Source: an uncultured Bacteroidales bacterium (GTDB taxonomy: Bacteria > Bacteroidota > Bacteroidia > Bacteroidales > F082). Taken from it: a stretch of DNA of 64,000 nt. The notes under the pieces are model-generated. The model made no database searches, was not told where the DNA came from, and saw only the letters and a program-made list of their open reading frames with translations. The stretch spans positions 1 to 64,000 of the forward strand of contig CALEMB010000104.1 of assembly GCA_937902805.1 (NCBI GenBank), in the 5' to 3' direction. Positions 40,988-49,208 of the stretch are shown here, one piece after another (positions within the stretch are counted from its first letter, which is position 1; each line of letters starts with the position of its first letter). Position numbers and translations under genes: made by a program.

Positions 40988-43876
40988 CTAATTGTCACGG
41001 TAATCTTTCTTCTTCTCATATTTCAAGTCCTTCAAGGCCTGCGCTTTCACGTTGATGGTGAAGTTCCAGCTCTTGTAACTGCCGATGGGGATCCAGTTGA
41101 AGCGCATCTCCCAGCAGTGCAAGTCGCGATATACACTGATGTTGGTGTAGGTGAGCTTGTTGTTCACGAAATCCCAACCTGTCGAGAAGGTTACCTTCCA
41201 CTTGGGCGTGATGTTGATGTTGCCGTTGACGCCAAGGGTGTGGACGTAGGTGTTTGTGGAGATGCCCATAAAGGCGGCGTAGGCGAGGGAAGTCGTATAA
41301 GTGAGGTTGTAGCTGAACGTGAGCGACCATGGCGTGGTCCAGTCAATGTAAGCGTTGGGGTTGCCAAGGATTTCATTGAGTTCGTCAGGGTCGAACATGC
41401 CTGATTTTCGCGCGTTTTCGTTGATTTCGTTGCGTATATCATGGCTGCCTTTCTCGCCACGTAGTTTCTTGATGTCGTTTTGGCTGATGGAGTAGCTGAG
41501 GCTGAAGCGCCACGATGAGCCGGTCTTGCGGAACAACCGGTTGTTGTCGAGGATTTCAAGGCGGTTGATGCGGCGCCCCAACGAGTCGGCTGCATAGGGG
41601 TCCCACGTGCTGTTGAAGTTGATGCCTAACTTCTTGAATAAGGTTGTTCGCCCGCTGACCGAGACAGGGGAGAGGTTGACCGAGTCCTTGGTGACGTCGT
41701 AGTTGCCCGAGATGCTGAACGACTCCAAAATCGGGATTTTCTTCATGCCTGTGATGGTGTCGCTCTTTGATGGCACCTTGATTTCCAGGTTGTTGGAAAA
41801 GTTATAGGTCAGCAGTCCTTGTTGGGCTTGCGAGGGCGTGCCATACAAGGCACTGGGGAATTTGTTGTAAACCTTTTCGTTGCCATTGCCATCGGTATAG
41901 GAGCCGTAGACGCCCCATTTCGGGTCGCCGAAGTTGGGTCGGTAAGTGAATCCTATGGTTGGGGTGAACACATGGCGGATGGCACGAATGGGACCATGGG
42001 CAAAGTTGACCATGCCGTAAATTTTAGTGGTAAGGTTGCTGCTGACGCTGAAGTCCACAAGGTTGCTGAAAGTGTGGATGGTGTCGGTTTGCAGGTGCCC
42101 AGCTTCTTCATCGTCGATCCATTGCTGCTCGATGTGCTTGAAATACATGTAGTCGTTGAGCGTGAACGAGTTGGTCCATGAGAAATGTTTGAACAGCTTG
42201 ATGGTGGCATTGATGGGCACTCTGTGTGAGACGCCCATTTGCACATAGTCACGGAAAAACATTCTTGCCCAGCCGCCGAAATCGTCTTTGATGCCGCGGA
42301 ATAGCACGGTATCCACATCGTTGATGTAGGCCTTCCCGTTCATCGTGTAGCCCATGCTTATGTTTTGGTACCAGCGTTTCTTGGCTCCCTTGCCGACGTT
42401 CTTCAAGGGATAGAAGGTGTTGACGGTCAAGGTGAGTTCGGGCAGTGAGGCTGTGACCTGTCGCGTCAGCGTGTTTTGGCTGTGGCCAGCGTTGACGGTG
42501 AGGTAGACCTTGCCCGCAAAGTTGGTCTGGTAGGCGATGCTCGACTTGAAGGTGTTGCTCAACTGGTCAGTGACCGTTTGGGCGTTGTATTTGTTGAAGT
42601 TGGAACTGACGATGTTGACATCGGCCGAGAAGTTGTTTCTGGGATGAGCCTTAGGATCTTGCTTGTGCGTCCAGTGAATCTTGAAGTCAGTACTTTCTTG
42701 ATAGTCGGCAGCGCCTTTGGTGCCAATCTTGTTGACGGCGAAGCCCAAGGCGAGGTTGCCGTTGAACTTGTAGCGCTTGTTGTAACGGAAAGTCGGCTTG
42801 AGACCCCATGAGCCACGCGTGTAGATGTCGCCCAAGATTTGCAGGTCGTAGTTGTCGTTGATGGCCCAATAATAACCACCGTTTTCAAGGTAGAAGCCTC
42901 GGTTGGCCGACTCACCATATGTGGGGAGGATGAGACCCGACTTTTTGCCTTTAGTGTTGGGAATCAAGGCAAACGGCAGCGCCAGTGGCAGAGGGACATC
43001 GGCAATGGTCATGTAGATGGGTCCGGTGACGATTTTGTCATCGGGGATGACCTTGGCCTTGGTGAACTTGAACTGGTAGTGCGGGTGATCCTTGAGGTCG
43101 CAGGTGGTGTAACCGCCTGAGCGGATGTTGATGGTGTTGTCGTCCATACGCTTGACGCGTTCGCCATGCAGGTAGCCGCCTTGTTCCTCGGTCCATACTT
43201 TGGTGATGATGCCTTTCTTCGTCTTGAAGTTGTAAAGCATCTCTCTCGCTTCGAAGGTGGTTTCCCCTTGCTTGAAGACAGGCCGCCCTTGTAGTTTGCC
43301 CAACGAATCGACGACGCCATATGCACGGCAGGTGCTGTTTTCAAGATCGAATTCCAGACAGGCTGCAGTTATTTCGATGTCGTCGTATTTGGCTTCGGCA
43401 TTGCCGAAATAGAAAATCTTCTTTTGGCTCATGTCGCGGAAGGACGAATCCGAGGCCGAGCAAATCACCTGTACCTCGATGGCCGACTCGGAGCGTTTTG
43501 GCGTGATACGCTGGGGCGTGGCAGGTTTGAGGCTGTCATTGGCCGTGGTATCTTGTTGTAGAGATGCAATGCTTTGCGTCTCCACAAGGGTGTCCGAAAT
43601 TGAATCCAAGCCCACCATCAAGGTGTCAGCCACGGCTTTAATCGTGTCCAAAATGGTGTTTTGCACCGTCTCTTCTGGGCCCATAACCAGTGTTATCGTG
43701 TCAGTGATGCGCTCTTGGACCACAACTGTGCTGTCGTTTTCAATAGCCTCGGTGTTGTATGTATTTGCTTCAATATGAGAAGTTTGCTTGCAACCATAGA
43801 GCAAAAGAATCGTTCCAACGAGCAGACAAAATGCCGCTGTTGAAAAATATTTCAAGTATGTTTTGCGTTCTAACAA
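40988..43876 (-). CDS. lptD: LptD-type outer-membrane LPS assembly protein
   Basis: Large outer-membrane barrel (962 aa) expected to insert LPS into the outer leaflet. The N-terminus has a signal sequence with a lipobox-like LLLYGC, then a low-complexity Thr/Ser linker (about 35-125) and an OstA-like beta-jelly-roll (KKIFYFGNAEAKYDDIEITA ... GGYTTCDLKDHPHYQFKFTK). A long barrel with many aromatic-ended strands follows, including the conserved PLPLALPFALIPNTKGKKSGLILP junction. No ATG is available in frame upstream; the start appears to be TTG at 43876, about 30 nt downstream of a TATCTTTG-driven start site. A 30-bp palindrome in the linker adds VETQSIASLQ. It is divergent from an amidase gene. 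Confidence 0.85.
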   Translation of the reverse strand: MLERKTYLKYFSTAAFCLLVGTILLLYGCKQTSHIEANTYNTEAIENDSTVVVQERITDTITLVMGPEETVQNTILDTIKAVADTLMVGLDSISDTLVETQSIASLQQDTTANDSLKPATPQRITPKRSESAIEVQVICSASDSSFRDMSQKKIFYFGNAEAKYDDIEITAACLEFDLENSTCRAYGVVDSLGKLQGRPVFKQGETTFEAREMLYNFKTKKGIITKVWTEEQGGYLHGERVKRMDDNTINIRSGGYTTCDLKDHPHYQFKFTKAKVIPDDKIVTGPIYMTIADVPLPLALPFALIPNTKGKKSGLILPTYGESANRGFYLENGGYYWAINDNYDLQILGDIYTRGSWGLKPTFRYNKRYKFNGNLALGFAVNKIGTKGAADYQESTDFKIHWTHKQDPKAHPRNNFSADVNIVSSNFNKYNAQTVTDQLSNTFKSSIAYQTNFAGKVYLTVNAGHSQNTLTRQVTASLPELTLTVNTFYPLKNVGKGAKKRWYQNISMGYTMNGKAYINDVDTVLFRGIKDDFGGWARMFFRDYVQMGVSHRVPINATIKLFKHFSWTNSFTLNDYMYFKHIEQQWIDDEEAGHLQTDTIHTFSNLVDFSVSSNLTTKIYGMVNFAHGPIRAIRHVFTPTIGFTYRPNFGDPKWGVYGSYTDGNGNEKVYNKFPSALYGTPSQAQQGLLTYNFSNNLEIKVPSKSDTITGMKKIPILESFSISGNYDVTKDSVNLSPVSVSGRTTLFKKLGINFNSTWDPYAADSLGRRINRLEILDNNRLFRKTGSSWRFSLSYSISQNDIKKLRGEKGSHDIRNEINENARKSGMFDPDELNEILGNPNAYIDWTTPWSLTFSYNLTYTTSLAYAAFMGISTNTYVHTLGVNGNINITPKWKVTFSTGWDFVNNKLTYTNISVYRDLHCWEMRFNWIPIGSYKSWNFTINVKAQALKDLKYEKKKDYRDN
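43557..43586. repeat. 30-bp GTAGAGATGCAATGC palindrome inside lptD
   Basis: Imperfect copy (GTAGAGATGCAATG / CTTTGCGTCTCCAC) in frame in the low-complexity linker of LptD. It is related to the element at 13505-13585. Confidence 0.85.
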
Positions 43877-43888
43877 ATTGAAAACGAT

Positions 43889-43896
43889 TACTTTTG
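43889..43896 (+). promoter_or_regulatory. Possible -7 box for the amidase gene
   Basis: TACTTTTG, 58 bp before the ATG at 43955. A TTTG at 43862-43865 is somewhat too far to be an ideal -33. Confidence 0.4.
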
Positions 43897-43914
43897 TGCC
43901 GTTGAAATTCGCTG

Positions 43915-43922
43915 CAAAGATA
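43915..43922 (-). promoter_or_regulatory. Probable -7 box for lptD
   Basis: TATCTTTG on the minus strand, 38 bp upstream of the TTG start at 43876. Confidence 0.6.
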
Positions 43923-43954
43923 GTTTTTCTTCGCGCATTAATAACAAACTCAAT

Positions 43955-45049
43955 ATGATAGAACGAAAGATTTTACAATTTGGTGTTTTTTGCTTGATTT
44001 TTCTGCTGCCGATGAGTGTCTTTGCCCAAAAGGGCGAAAAAATCCAGACTATCGTCATTGACGCAGGTCACGGCGGCAAGGACTCGGGTGCCTTGGGTAA
44101 GCTGACAACGGAGAAAGCCATTAACTTGGCTGTGGCTTTGAAGTTTGGAAACTTGATCCAGGAAAATCTTCCTGACGTGAAGGTCGTCTACACGCGCAGC
44201 ACTGACGAGTTTGTCGAGTTGAGTGAGCGCGCCGACATCGCTAACCGCAACAACGCGGACGTGTTTATCTCCATCCATTGCAACTCCACCGAGACCGCCA
44301 ATGCGGCATACGGTGCCGAGACCTTCGTCATGGGTGAGTCGAAAAACGAGGCCAACTTGAACGTGGCAAAGAAGGAAAACGCAGCTATTTTGTTGGAAGA
44401 CAACACTGACGCCTACGACAACTTCGACCCGAACAGCACCGAGGCCTATATCCTCTTTTCGCTTTCGCAGAGCCTCTACCAGAGCCAAAGCCTCAAACTG
44501 GCTGACAAGGTACAAAGGCAGTTTACCAGCAGAGGCCGTAATGATAGGGGCGTGCAACAGGCTGGTTTCTTGGTGTTATGGAAGACCTCCATGCCGAGCA
44601 TTCTCGTGGAATTGGGATTTATTAATCACACCAAGGAAGAGCAGTTTCTTAATTCTGAAAAGGGACAAAAACAAATGGCTTTGTCGCTGTATCGTGCATT
44701 TGAGGAATACAAACAGGAGTTTGAAGCTGAAAACCATGTTTCCGCAAATCCTAAACCTAATGCTACGGAGAAATCCGCTGCTTCAGGCGATACTTATTTT
44801 GCAGTACAGTTTTCTACCCTGGACAAGAAACTGCCTGTGACCGACCCTGCATTTAAAGGCGTGAAAGATGTGGCAGTTTATGAATACAAAGGTGCCTATC
44901 GCTACATTTCGGGCCATTTTCTGACCAAGGCAGAAGCCGTAGCACGCCAAAACGAAGTGCGTAATTTGGGCTTCAAGGATGCTTTCATTGTCGCCTTCGT
45001 CAACGGCGAGCGTAGTACTATTAAACAGGCTGAAGAGGCGCTGAAATAA
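43955..45049 (+). CDS. N-acetylmuramoyl-L-alanine amidase (AmiC-type)
   Basis: Periplasmic zinc amidase that cuts the peptide stem from murein, probably at septation. 364 aa: signal peptide (ends MSVFAQ, about 25), then the Amidase_3 domain with VIDAGHGGKDSGALG (zinc His), the FISIHCNST His, and the catalytic Glu in SILVELGFINHTKEEQ. The C-terminal part after about 275 (TYFAVQFSTLDKKLP ... FLTKAEAVARQNEVRNLGFKDAFIVAF) looks like a SPOR-type domain that would target denuded septal glycan. It is divergent from lptD. Confidence 0.88.
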   Translation: MIERKILQFGVFCLIFLLPMSVFAQKGEKIQTIVIDAGHGGKDSGALGKLTTEKAINLAVALKFGNLIQENLPDVKVVYTRSTDEFVELSERADIANRNNADVFISIHCNSTETANAAYGAETFVMGESKNEANLNVAKKENAAILLEDNTDAYDNFDPNSTEAYILFSLSQSLYQSQSLKLADKVQRQFTSRGRNDRGVQQAGFLVLWKTSMPSILVELGFINHTKEEQFLNSEKGQKQMALSLYRAFEEYKQEFEAENHVSANPKPNATEKSAASGDTYFAVQFSTLDKKLPVTDPAFKGVKDVAVYEYKGAYRYISGHFLTKAEAVARQNEVRNLGFKDAFIVAFVNGERSTIKQAEEALK

Positions 45050-45068
45050 GGGTCTATACTACTTATAT

Positions 45069-45156
45069 TATCGTTTGGTAAGCGTTAAGATAACCTTACC
45101 TTAGCGCTACCCAAAAGGCGATAAAAAGGGGAGCAATAGGGGAGTAAAACCAATAG
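45069..45156. repeat. 11-bp-periodic degenerate array, 8 units (array 2)
   Basis: Read as TATCGTTTGGT, AAGCGTTAAGA, TAACCTTACCT, TAGCGCTACCC, AAAAGGCGATA, AAAAGGGGAGC, AATAGGGGAGT, AAAACCAATAG. The units start with AA or TA, and neighbours are the most alike. It lies between convergent genes (amidase and tyrS). An imperfect hairpin (GGTAAGCGTTAAG / CTTAGCGCTACC) overlaps it. Confidence 0.6.
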
Positions 45157-45170
45157 AATGTAATGCGCTG

Positions 45171-46469
45171 TCAATCAACCACTACAAGATAGTAGTTTTT
45201 CTTGCCTTTTTGGACCAGAATGTACTTGCCGTCGATGAGGTCGGCGGGAGACATCACTTTGTCCAAGGTGACCTTTTCCTTGTTGACGCTCACACCGTTG
45301 GCTTGCGTCATCTTGCGGGCTTCACCTTTGGAGGGGAAGATCTGCGTGTTGACGGCCATGAAGTCCACAATCGGGATGCCGGCTTCGAGGTCGGTGCGGG
45401 CGATGTGTTCCTGCGGCACGCCGTCGAAGATGTCCAAGAAGGTCGCTTCGTCAAGCTTCTCCAAGCCTTCCTTGGTGGACTTACCGAAGAGGATGTTAGA
45501 GGCTTCGATGGCGGCATCAAGGGCTTCCTGTGAGTGCACCAACACAGTGACCTCTTGGGCGAGACGCTTTTGCAGCACACGCATCCCCGGGTCTTTCTTG
45601 TGCTCCTCAACAAGGGCGTCAATCGTCTCTTTATCTAAGGAGGTGAAAATCTTGATGTATTTCTCGGCATCCTCGTCGCTGACGTTGAGCCAGAATTGGT
45701 AGAACTTGTATGGCGTGGTGCGCTTCGGGTCGAGCCAGATGTTGCCGCTCTCGGTCTTGCCGAACTTCTTGCCGTCGGCTTTGGTGATGAGCGGGCAGGT
45801 GAGGGCGAAGGCCTCGTTTTCGAAGCCTAAGGTGCGACGAATCAACTCCGTGCCTGTGGTAATGTTGCCCCATTGGTCATTACCACCCAACTGCAGTTTG
45901 CAGTTCTTGTGCTGGTAGAGCCAGAGGAAATCGTAGCCTTGCAGGAGCTGATAGGTGAACTCGGTGAAGCTCAGACCATCACGGGCGGTGCCGTTGAGGC
46001 GTTGCTGCACGCTGTCCTTGGCCATCATGTAGTTCACGGTGATGTGCTTGCCCACCTCGCGCGCGAAGTCGAGGAAGGTGAAGTCTTTCATCCAGTCGTA
46101 ATTGTTCACCATCTCGGCGGCGTTGGGTTCCTTCGAATCGAAGTCCAAGAACTTCGCCACCTGTGCCTTGATGCACTCTTGGTTGTGGCGCAAGGTCTCT
46201 TCGTTGAGGAGGTTACGCTCTTGGCTCTTGCCCGAGGGGTCGCCAATCATGCCTGTGGCACCGCCCACAAGGATGATGGGCTTATGGCCGCAGTGTTGCA
46301 GATGACGCAGCATCATGATGCCGCAAAGGTGACCGATATGCAGTGAGTCGGCCGTCGGGTCGGTGCCGAGGTAGGCCGTTACCATTTCTTTCTGGAGGAG
46401 TTCTTCCGTTCCTGGCATCATCTGTGCCAGCATTCCGCGCCAGCGGAGTTCTTCAACAAAATTCTTCAT
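45171..46469 (-). CDS. tyrS: Tyrosyl-tRNA synthetase
   Basis: Class I synthetase (432 aa) charging tRNA(Tyr). The HIGH-type motif is [15 protein letters not shown] (about 36-50), the Tyr-binding stretch is [29 protein letters not shown], and the KMSKS-type motif is KFGKTESGN (about 230). A C-terminal S4-like RNA-binding domain ([19 protein letters not shown] ... [16 protein letters not shown]) completes a full-length TyrRS. A TATTTTTG box lies 22 bp upstream, inside the end of the next gene's territory. Confidence 0.95.
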   Translation of the reverse strand: MKNFVEELRWRGMLAQMMPGTEELLQKEMVTAYLGTDPTADSLHIGHLCGIMMLRHLQHCGHKPIILVGGATGMIGDPSGKSQERNLLNEETLRHNQECIKAQVAKFLDFDSKEPNAAEMVNNYDWMKDFTFLDFAREVGKHITVNYMMAKDSVQQRLNGTARDGLSFTEFTYQLLQGYDFLWLYQHKNCKLQLGGNDQWGNITTGTELIRRTLGFENEAFALTCPLITKADGKKFGKTESGNIWLDPKRTTPYKFYQFWLNVSDEDAEKYIKIFTSLDKETIDALVEEHKKDPGMRVLQKRLAQEVTVLVHSQEALDAAIEASNILFGKSTKEGLEKLDEATFLDIFDGVPQEHIARTDLEAGIPIVDFMAVNTQIFPSKGEARKMTQANGVSVNKEKVTLDKVMSPADLIDGKYILVQKGKKNYYLVVVD

Positions 46470-46490
46470 CGTTGGGATTTATTTTGGGCG

Positions 46491-46498
46491 CAAAAATA
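46491..46498 (-). promoter_or_regulatory. Probable -7 box for tyrS
   Basis: TATTTTTG on the minus strand, ending directly beside the stop codon of the DUF3089 gene (46500-46502). Confidence 0.6.
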
Positions 46499-46499
46499 G

Positions 46500-47492
46500 T
46501 CAAAATTTGTGATTTCTCAACCTACACCTCATATTCTTCAAAACATTTCCCCCAAACAGCCAAGAGTCGGCAAAGTGGAGGTTGCCCTTCGGGAACATCT
46601 GCTCGTAGGCGGGGATGAAAACCATCTCAGGGTCGAGGTCGGGACAGACGGTGGTGTGGTTGTAGAGGACTGTCCTTGTCGGGCAAGGAACTATCAAAAC
46701 GCTGTCGCGGGCCTCGTTGTATTTGGCCATACCTAATTGGAACTCGGCAGGGATAGTGTCCGTTGTCATCGTCCAAGTCGTGGGATTGATGCCTATCACA
46801 TCACCGCGCGACGCTATGCTGATGGCGGTCGTGTCAGTTACGGAGTTGAAAATAATCAAACCTTGCATGATGCTGTCCGTGGCAGGTCTCAAAGCTTGGG
46901 GATAGGCGGCCAACTCTTCTGCAGTGACATGATAGCCAAAGCAATAGGCGGCCACCATAAGTTGGCGTTGCTCCTCGGTCATGCCGCGTTTCAGCAGTTC
47001 GATAAGCAACTGCGAGCCTTGGCTGTGGCCCATCAGGAAGAAGGGACGGCCGTGGTTGTAATGCGTCATATAATATTGGAAGGCATCGTTGACATCTTTG
47101 GCTGCTATTTGGGCCAAAGAGTCCAAAAAAGGAGTGGGCTGGATATAAGCCTCAAAAATCATTTGTCGGTAATAGGGCGCATAGAAGTTGTACTCTCCAT
47201 ACAGCATCTTGTTGAACCGCTGGTTGCCGTTGGCTTCTTCACGCACCTCGGGTAGAGTGATGTCGGCAAACCAGGACGAATCGTTATCAACGAAAGAGAT
47301 CGTCGAGACGGTGGGATAGACGTAGAAGACATCGGCAGCTTTTGTGGTGTCGCCGCAGCTGTACCAATAGGTGGTGTCGGAATAGTCGATGGCCACTTCA
47401 ACTTCATTTTGTTGTCTTTGTTGTGGCTTGCAAGCATAGGCCATGACCATCATAAATGCCATCAAAAGGGCGAAAAAAGACTTGTTTTTCAT
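46500..47492 (-). CDS. DUF3089-type alpha/beta-hydrolase lipoprotein
   Basis: A 330-residue lipoprotein (MKNKSFFALLMAFMMVMAYAC, lipid-modified Cys21) with an alpha/beta-hydrolase fold of the DUF3089 type. The nucleophile elbow is FLMGHSQGSQLL (Ser at about residue 156), preceded by ADVFYVYPTVST and YYRQMIFEAY. The likely acid and His lie in FNSVTD and near the C-terminus (LHFADSW). The substrate is unknown; an esterase or lipase acting on the cell surface or in the periplasm is inferred. It is upstream of tyrS on the same strand, but tyrS has its own -7 box. Confidence 0.75.
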   Translation of the reverse strand: MKNKSFFALLMAFMMVMAYACKPQQRQQNEVEVAIDYSDTTYWYSCGDTTKAADVFYVYPTVSTISFVDNDSSWFADITLPEVREEANGNQRFNKMLYGEYNFYAPYYRQMIFEAYIQPTPFLDSLAQIAAKDVNDAFQYYMTHYNHGRPFFLMGHSQGSQLLIELLKRGMTEEQRQLMVAAYCFGYHVTAEELAAYPQALRPATDSIMQGLIIFNSVTDTTAISIASRGDVIGINPTTWTMTTDTIPAEFQLGMAKYNEARDSVLIVPCPTRTVLYNHTTVCPDLDPEMVFIPAYEQMFPKGNLHFADSWLFGGNVLKNMRCRLRNHKF

Positions 47493-47514
47493 CGAATGAT
47501 TGGTTTTAGGCCGA

Positions 47515-47522
47515 CAAAAATA
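47515..47522 (-). promoter_or_regulatory. Probable -7 box for the DUF3089 lipoprotein gene
   Basis: TATTTTTG on the minus strand, 22 bp before the ATG at 47492. Confidence 0.55.
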
Positions 47523-47621
47523 GTAAAAGTTAGATTTTTTATCGTAGACTCAATAAAATTTCGCAAATTTGCAGCGGAAATGCGGACGTTGGACTGCGGA
47601 GGATGGTCCTCTACTGTTGAT

Positions 47622-47710
47622 CGTCATTGCGGACTTGATCCGCAATCTCCTGCGCAAAAGGATTTGTCTTTCATAGCGCAGGGGATGGCGGATGTTCCTC
47701 CGCCATGACG
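47622..47710. repeat. REP-like imperfect palindrome of about 88 bp, copy 3
   Basis: CGTCATTGCGGACTTGATCCGC ... GCGGATGTTCCTCCGCCATGACGG. Between divergent genes, upstream of glyA. Confidence 0.85.
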
Positions 47711-47793
47711 GTAAAGGTTTGGAGGTAGTCATTCTGGGTCCCGCAGTCCCGCGTCAACAATTAAACGATTCAACATTCAACAATTCAACAAAT

Positions 47794-49092
47794 ATGAAAA
47801 GAGACGAAAAAATCTTTGATCTGATTCGCCAAGAGAAAGAGCGTCAGATGCACGGAATCGAGCTCATCGCTTCGGAAAACTTTGTCAGTGAGCAAGTTCT
47901 GGAGGCCATGGGTTCTGTCATGACCAACAAATACGCCGAGGGTTATCCTGGCAAGCGTTACTACGGCGGCTGCCAAATCGTCGACCAGAGCGAACAAATC
48001 GCCATCGACCGCGCCTGCGCGCTGTTCAACGCCACCTTCGCCAACGTGCAACCCCACTCGGGTGCACAAGCCAACATGGCTGTGATGCAAGCTCTGCTTG
48101 AGCCCGGCGACACCTTCATGGGTCTCGACCTCTCGCACGGTGGTCACCTTTCACACGGCAGCCCGGTCAACGCTTCGGGTATGCTTTACAAGCCCGTCGC
48201 CTACCACGTGGCCAAGGAAACCGGTCGCGTCGACTACGACGAGATGGAGAAGATTGCCCTCGAGTGCAAGCCGAAACTCATCATCGCCGGTGCTTCTGCC
48301 TACAGCCGTGACTGGGACTACAAGCGCATGCGCGCCATCGCCGACAAGGTCGGTGCTGTCCTCATGGCCGACGTCAGCCACCCCGCTGGCCTCATCGCCA
48401 AGGGCCTGCTGAACGACCCGCTGGAGTACTGCCACATCATCACCACCACGACGCATAAGACCCTCCGTGGCCCTCGTGGCGGCATGATCCTCATTCGTCA
48501 TGACTTCGAAGACCCGCGTGGCCGCAAGACCCCGAAGGGCGAAGTGAAGATGATGTCAGCCCTCATCAATAGCGCCGTGTTCCCAGGCATCCAAGGTGGT
48601 CCTTTGGAGCATGTCATCGCCTCCAAGGCTGTTGCTTTCGGCGAAGCCCTCAGCGACGAGTACAAGGAGTACATCATGCAGGTGAAGAAGAACGCCAGCG
48701 TGATGGCCGATGCCTTTGTCAACAAAGGTTATCAAGTCATCAGCGGCGGTACCGACAACCACTCCATGCTGATCGACCTCCGTGGCAAGTTCCCGGAGAT
48801 TACCGGTAAGATGGTTGAGAACACCCTCGTCCTTGCCGACATCACCGTCAACAAGAACATGGTGCCCTTCGACAGCCGTTCACCTTTCTTGACCTCTGGT
48901 CTGCGTGTCGGTACGCCCGCCATCACCACCCGTGGCCTGAAGGAAGACAAGATGCCCATCATTGTCGACATGATTGACGACGTCATCGGCGACATCAATC
49001 CTGAGACCAAGACCGCTTCGGAGGCCAAGATTGCCGCCGTCCGCGCCGAGGTCAACAAGATGATGAAGGACTATCCGCTCTTCGCTTGGTAA
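47794..49092 (+). CDS. glyA: Serine hydroxymethyltransferase
   Basis: PLP enzyme that makes glycine and methylene-tetrahydrofolate from serine. 432 aa with the signatures [48 protein letters not shown], and [14 protein letters not shown] with the PLP lysine (K222). The C-terminal domain is complete. The frame is open further upstream, but that part translates the REP element. ATG 47794 gives the standard N-terminus. A terminator follows at once. Confidence 0.97.
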   Translation: MKRDEKIFDLIRQEKERQMHGIELIASENFVSEQVLEAMGSVMTNKYAEGYPGKRYYGGCQIVDQSEQIAIDRACALFNATFANVQPHSGAQANMAVMQALLEPGDTFMGLDLSHGGHLSHGSPVNASGMLYKPVAYHVAKETGRVDYDEMEKIALECKPKLIIAGASAYSRDWDYKRMRAIADKVGAVLMADVSHPAGLIAKGLLNDPLEYCHIITTTTHKTLRGPRGGMILIRHDFEDPRGRKTPKGEVKMMSALINSAVFPGIQGGPLEHVIASKAVAFGEALSDEYKEYIMQVKKNASVMADAFVNKGYQVISGGTDNHSMLIDLRGKFPEITGKMVENTLVLADITVNKNMVPFDSRSPFLTSGLRVGTPAITTRGLKEDKMPIIVDMIDDVIGDINPETKTASEAKIAAVRAEVNKMMKDYPLFAW

Positions 49093-49109
49093 ACCTTCGT
49101 TTCAAAACG

Positions 49110-49140
49110 AAAAAGGTCGCTCGTTGGGCGACCTTTTTTT
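49110..49140 (+). terminator. Rho-independent terminator after glyA
   Basis: Stem AAAAAGGTCGC / GCGACCTTTTTTT with a 7-nt loop. Confidence 0.92.
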
Positions 49141-49173
49141 ATGCCAATTTGTTTTTGGTGTTTCAAAAACACA

Positions 49174-49181
49174 TATCTTTG
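49174..49181 (+). promoter_or_regulatory. Probable -7 box for the DUF1846 gene
   Basis: TATCTTTG, 27 bp before the ATG at 49209. Confidence 0.6.
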
Positions 49182-49208
49182 CATCCCGTATTTTAAGATT
49201 TTAGCACT

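Noticed and set aside
47692..47793. N-terminal extension of serine hydroxymethyltransferase
   Set aside because: It reads through the REP-like element; the standard GlyA N-terminus begins at 47794.
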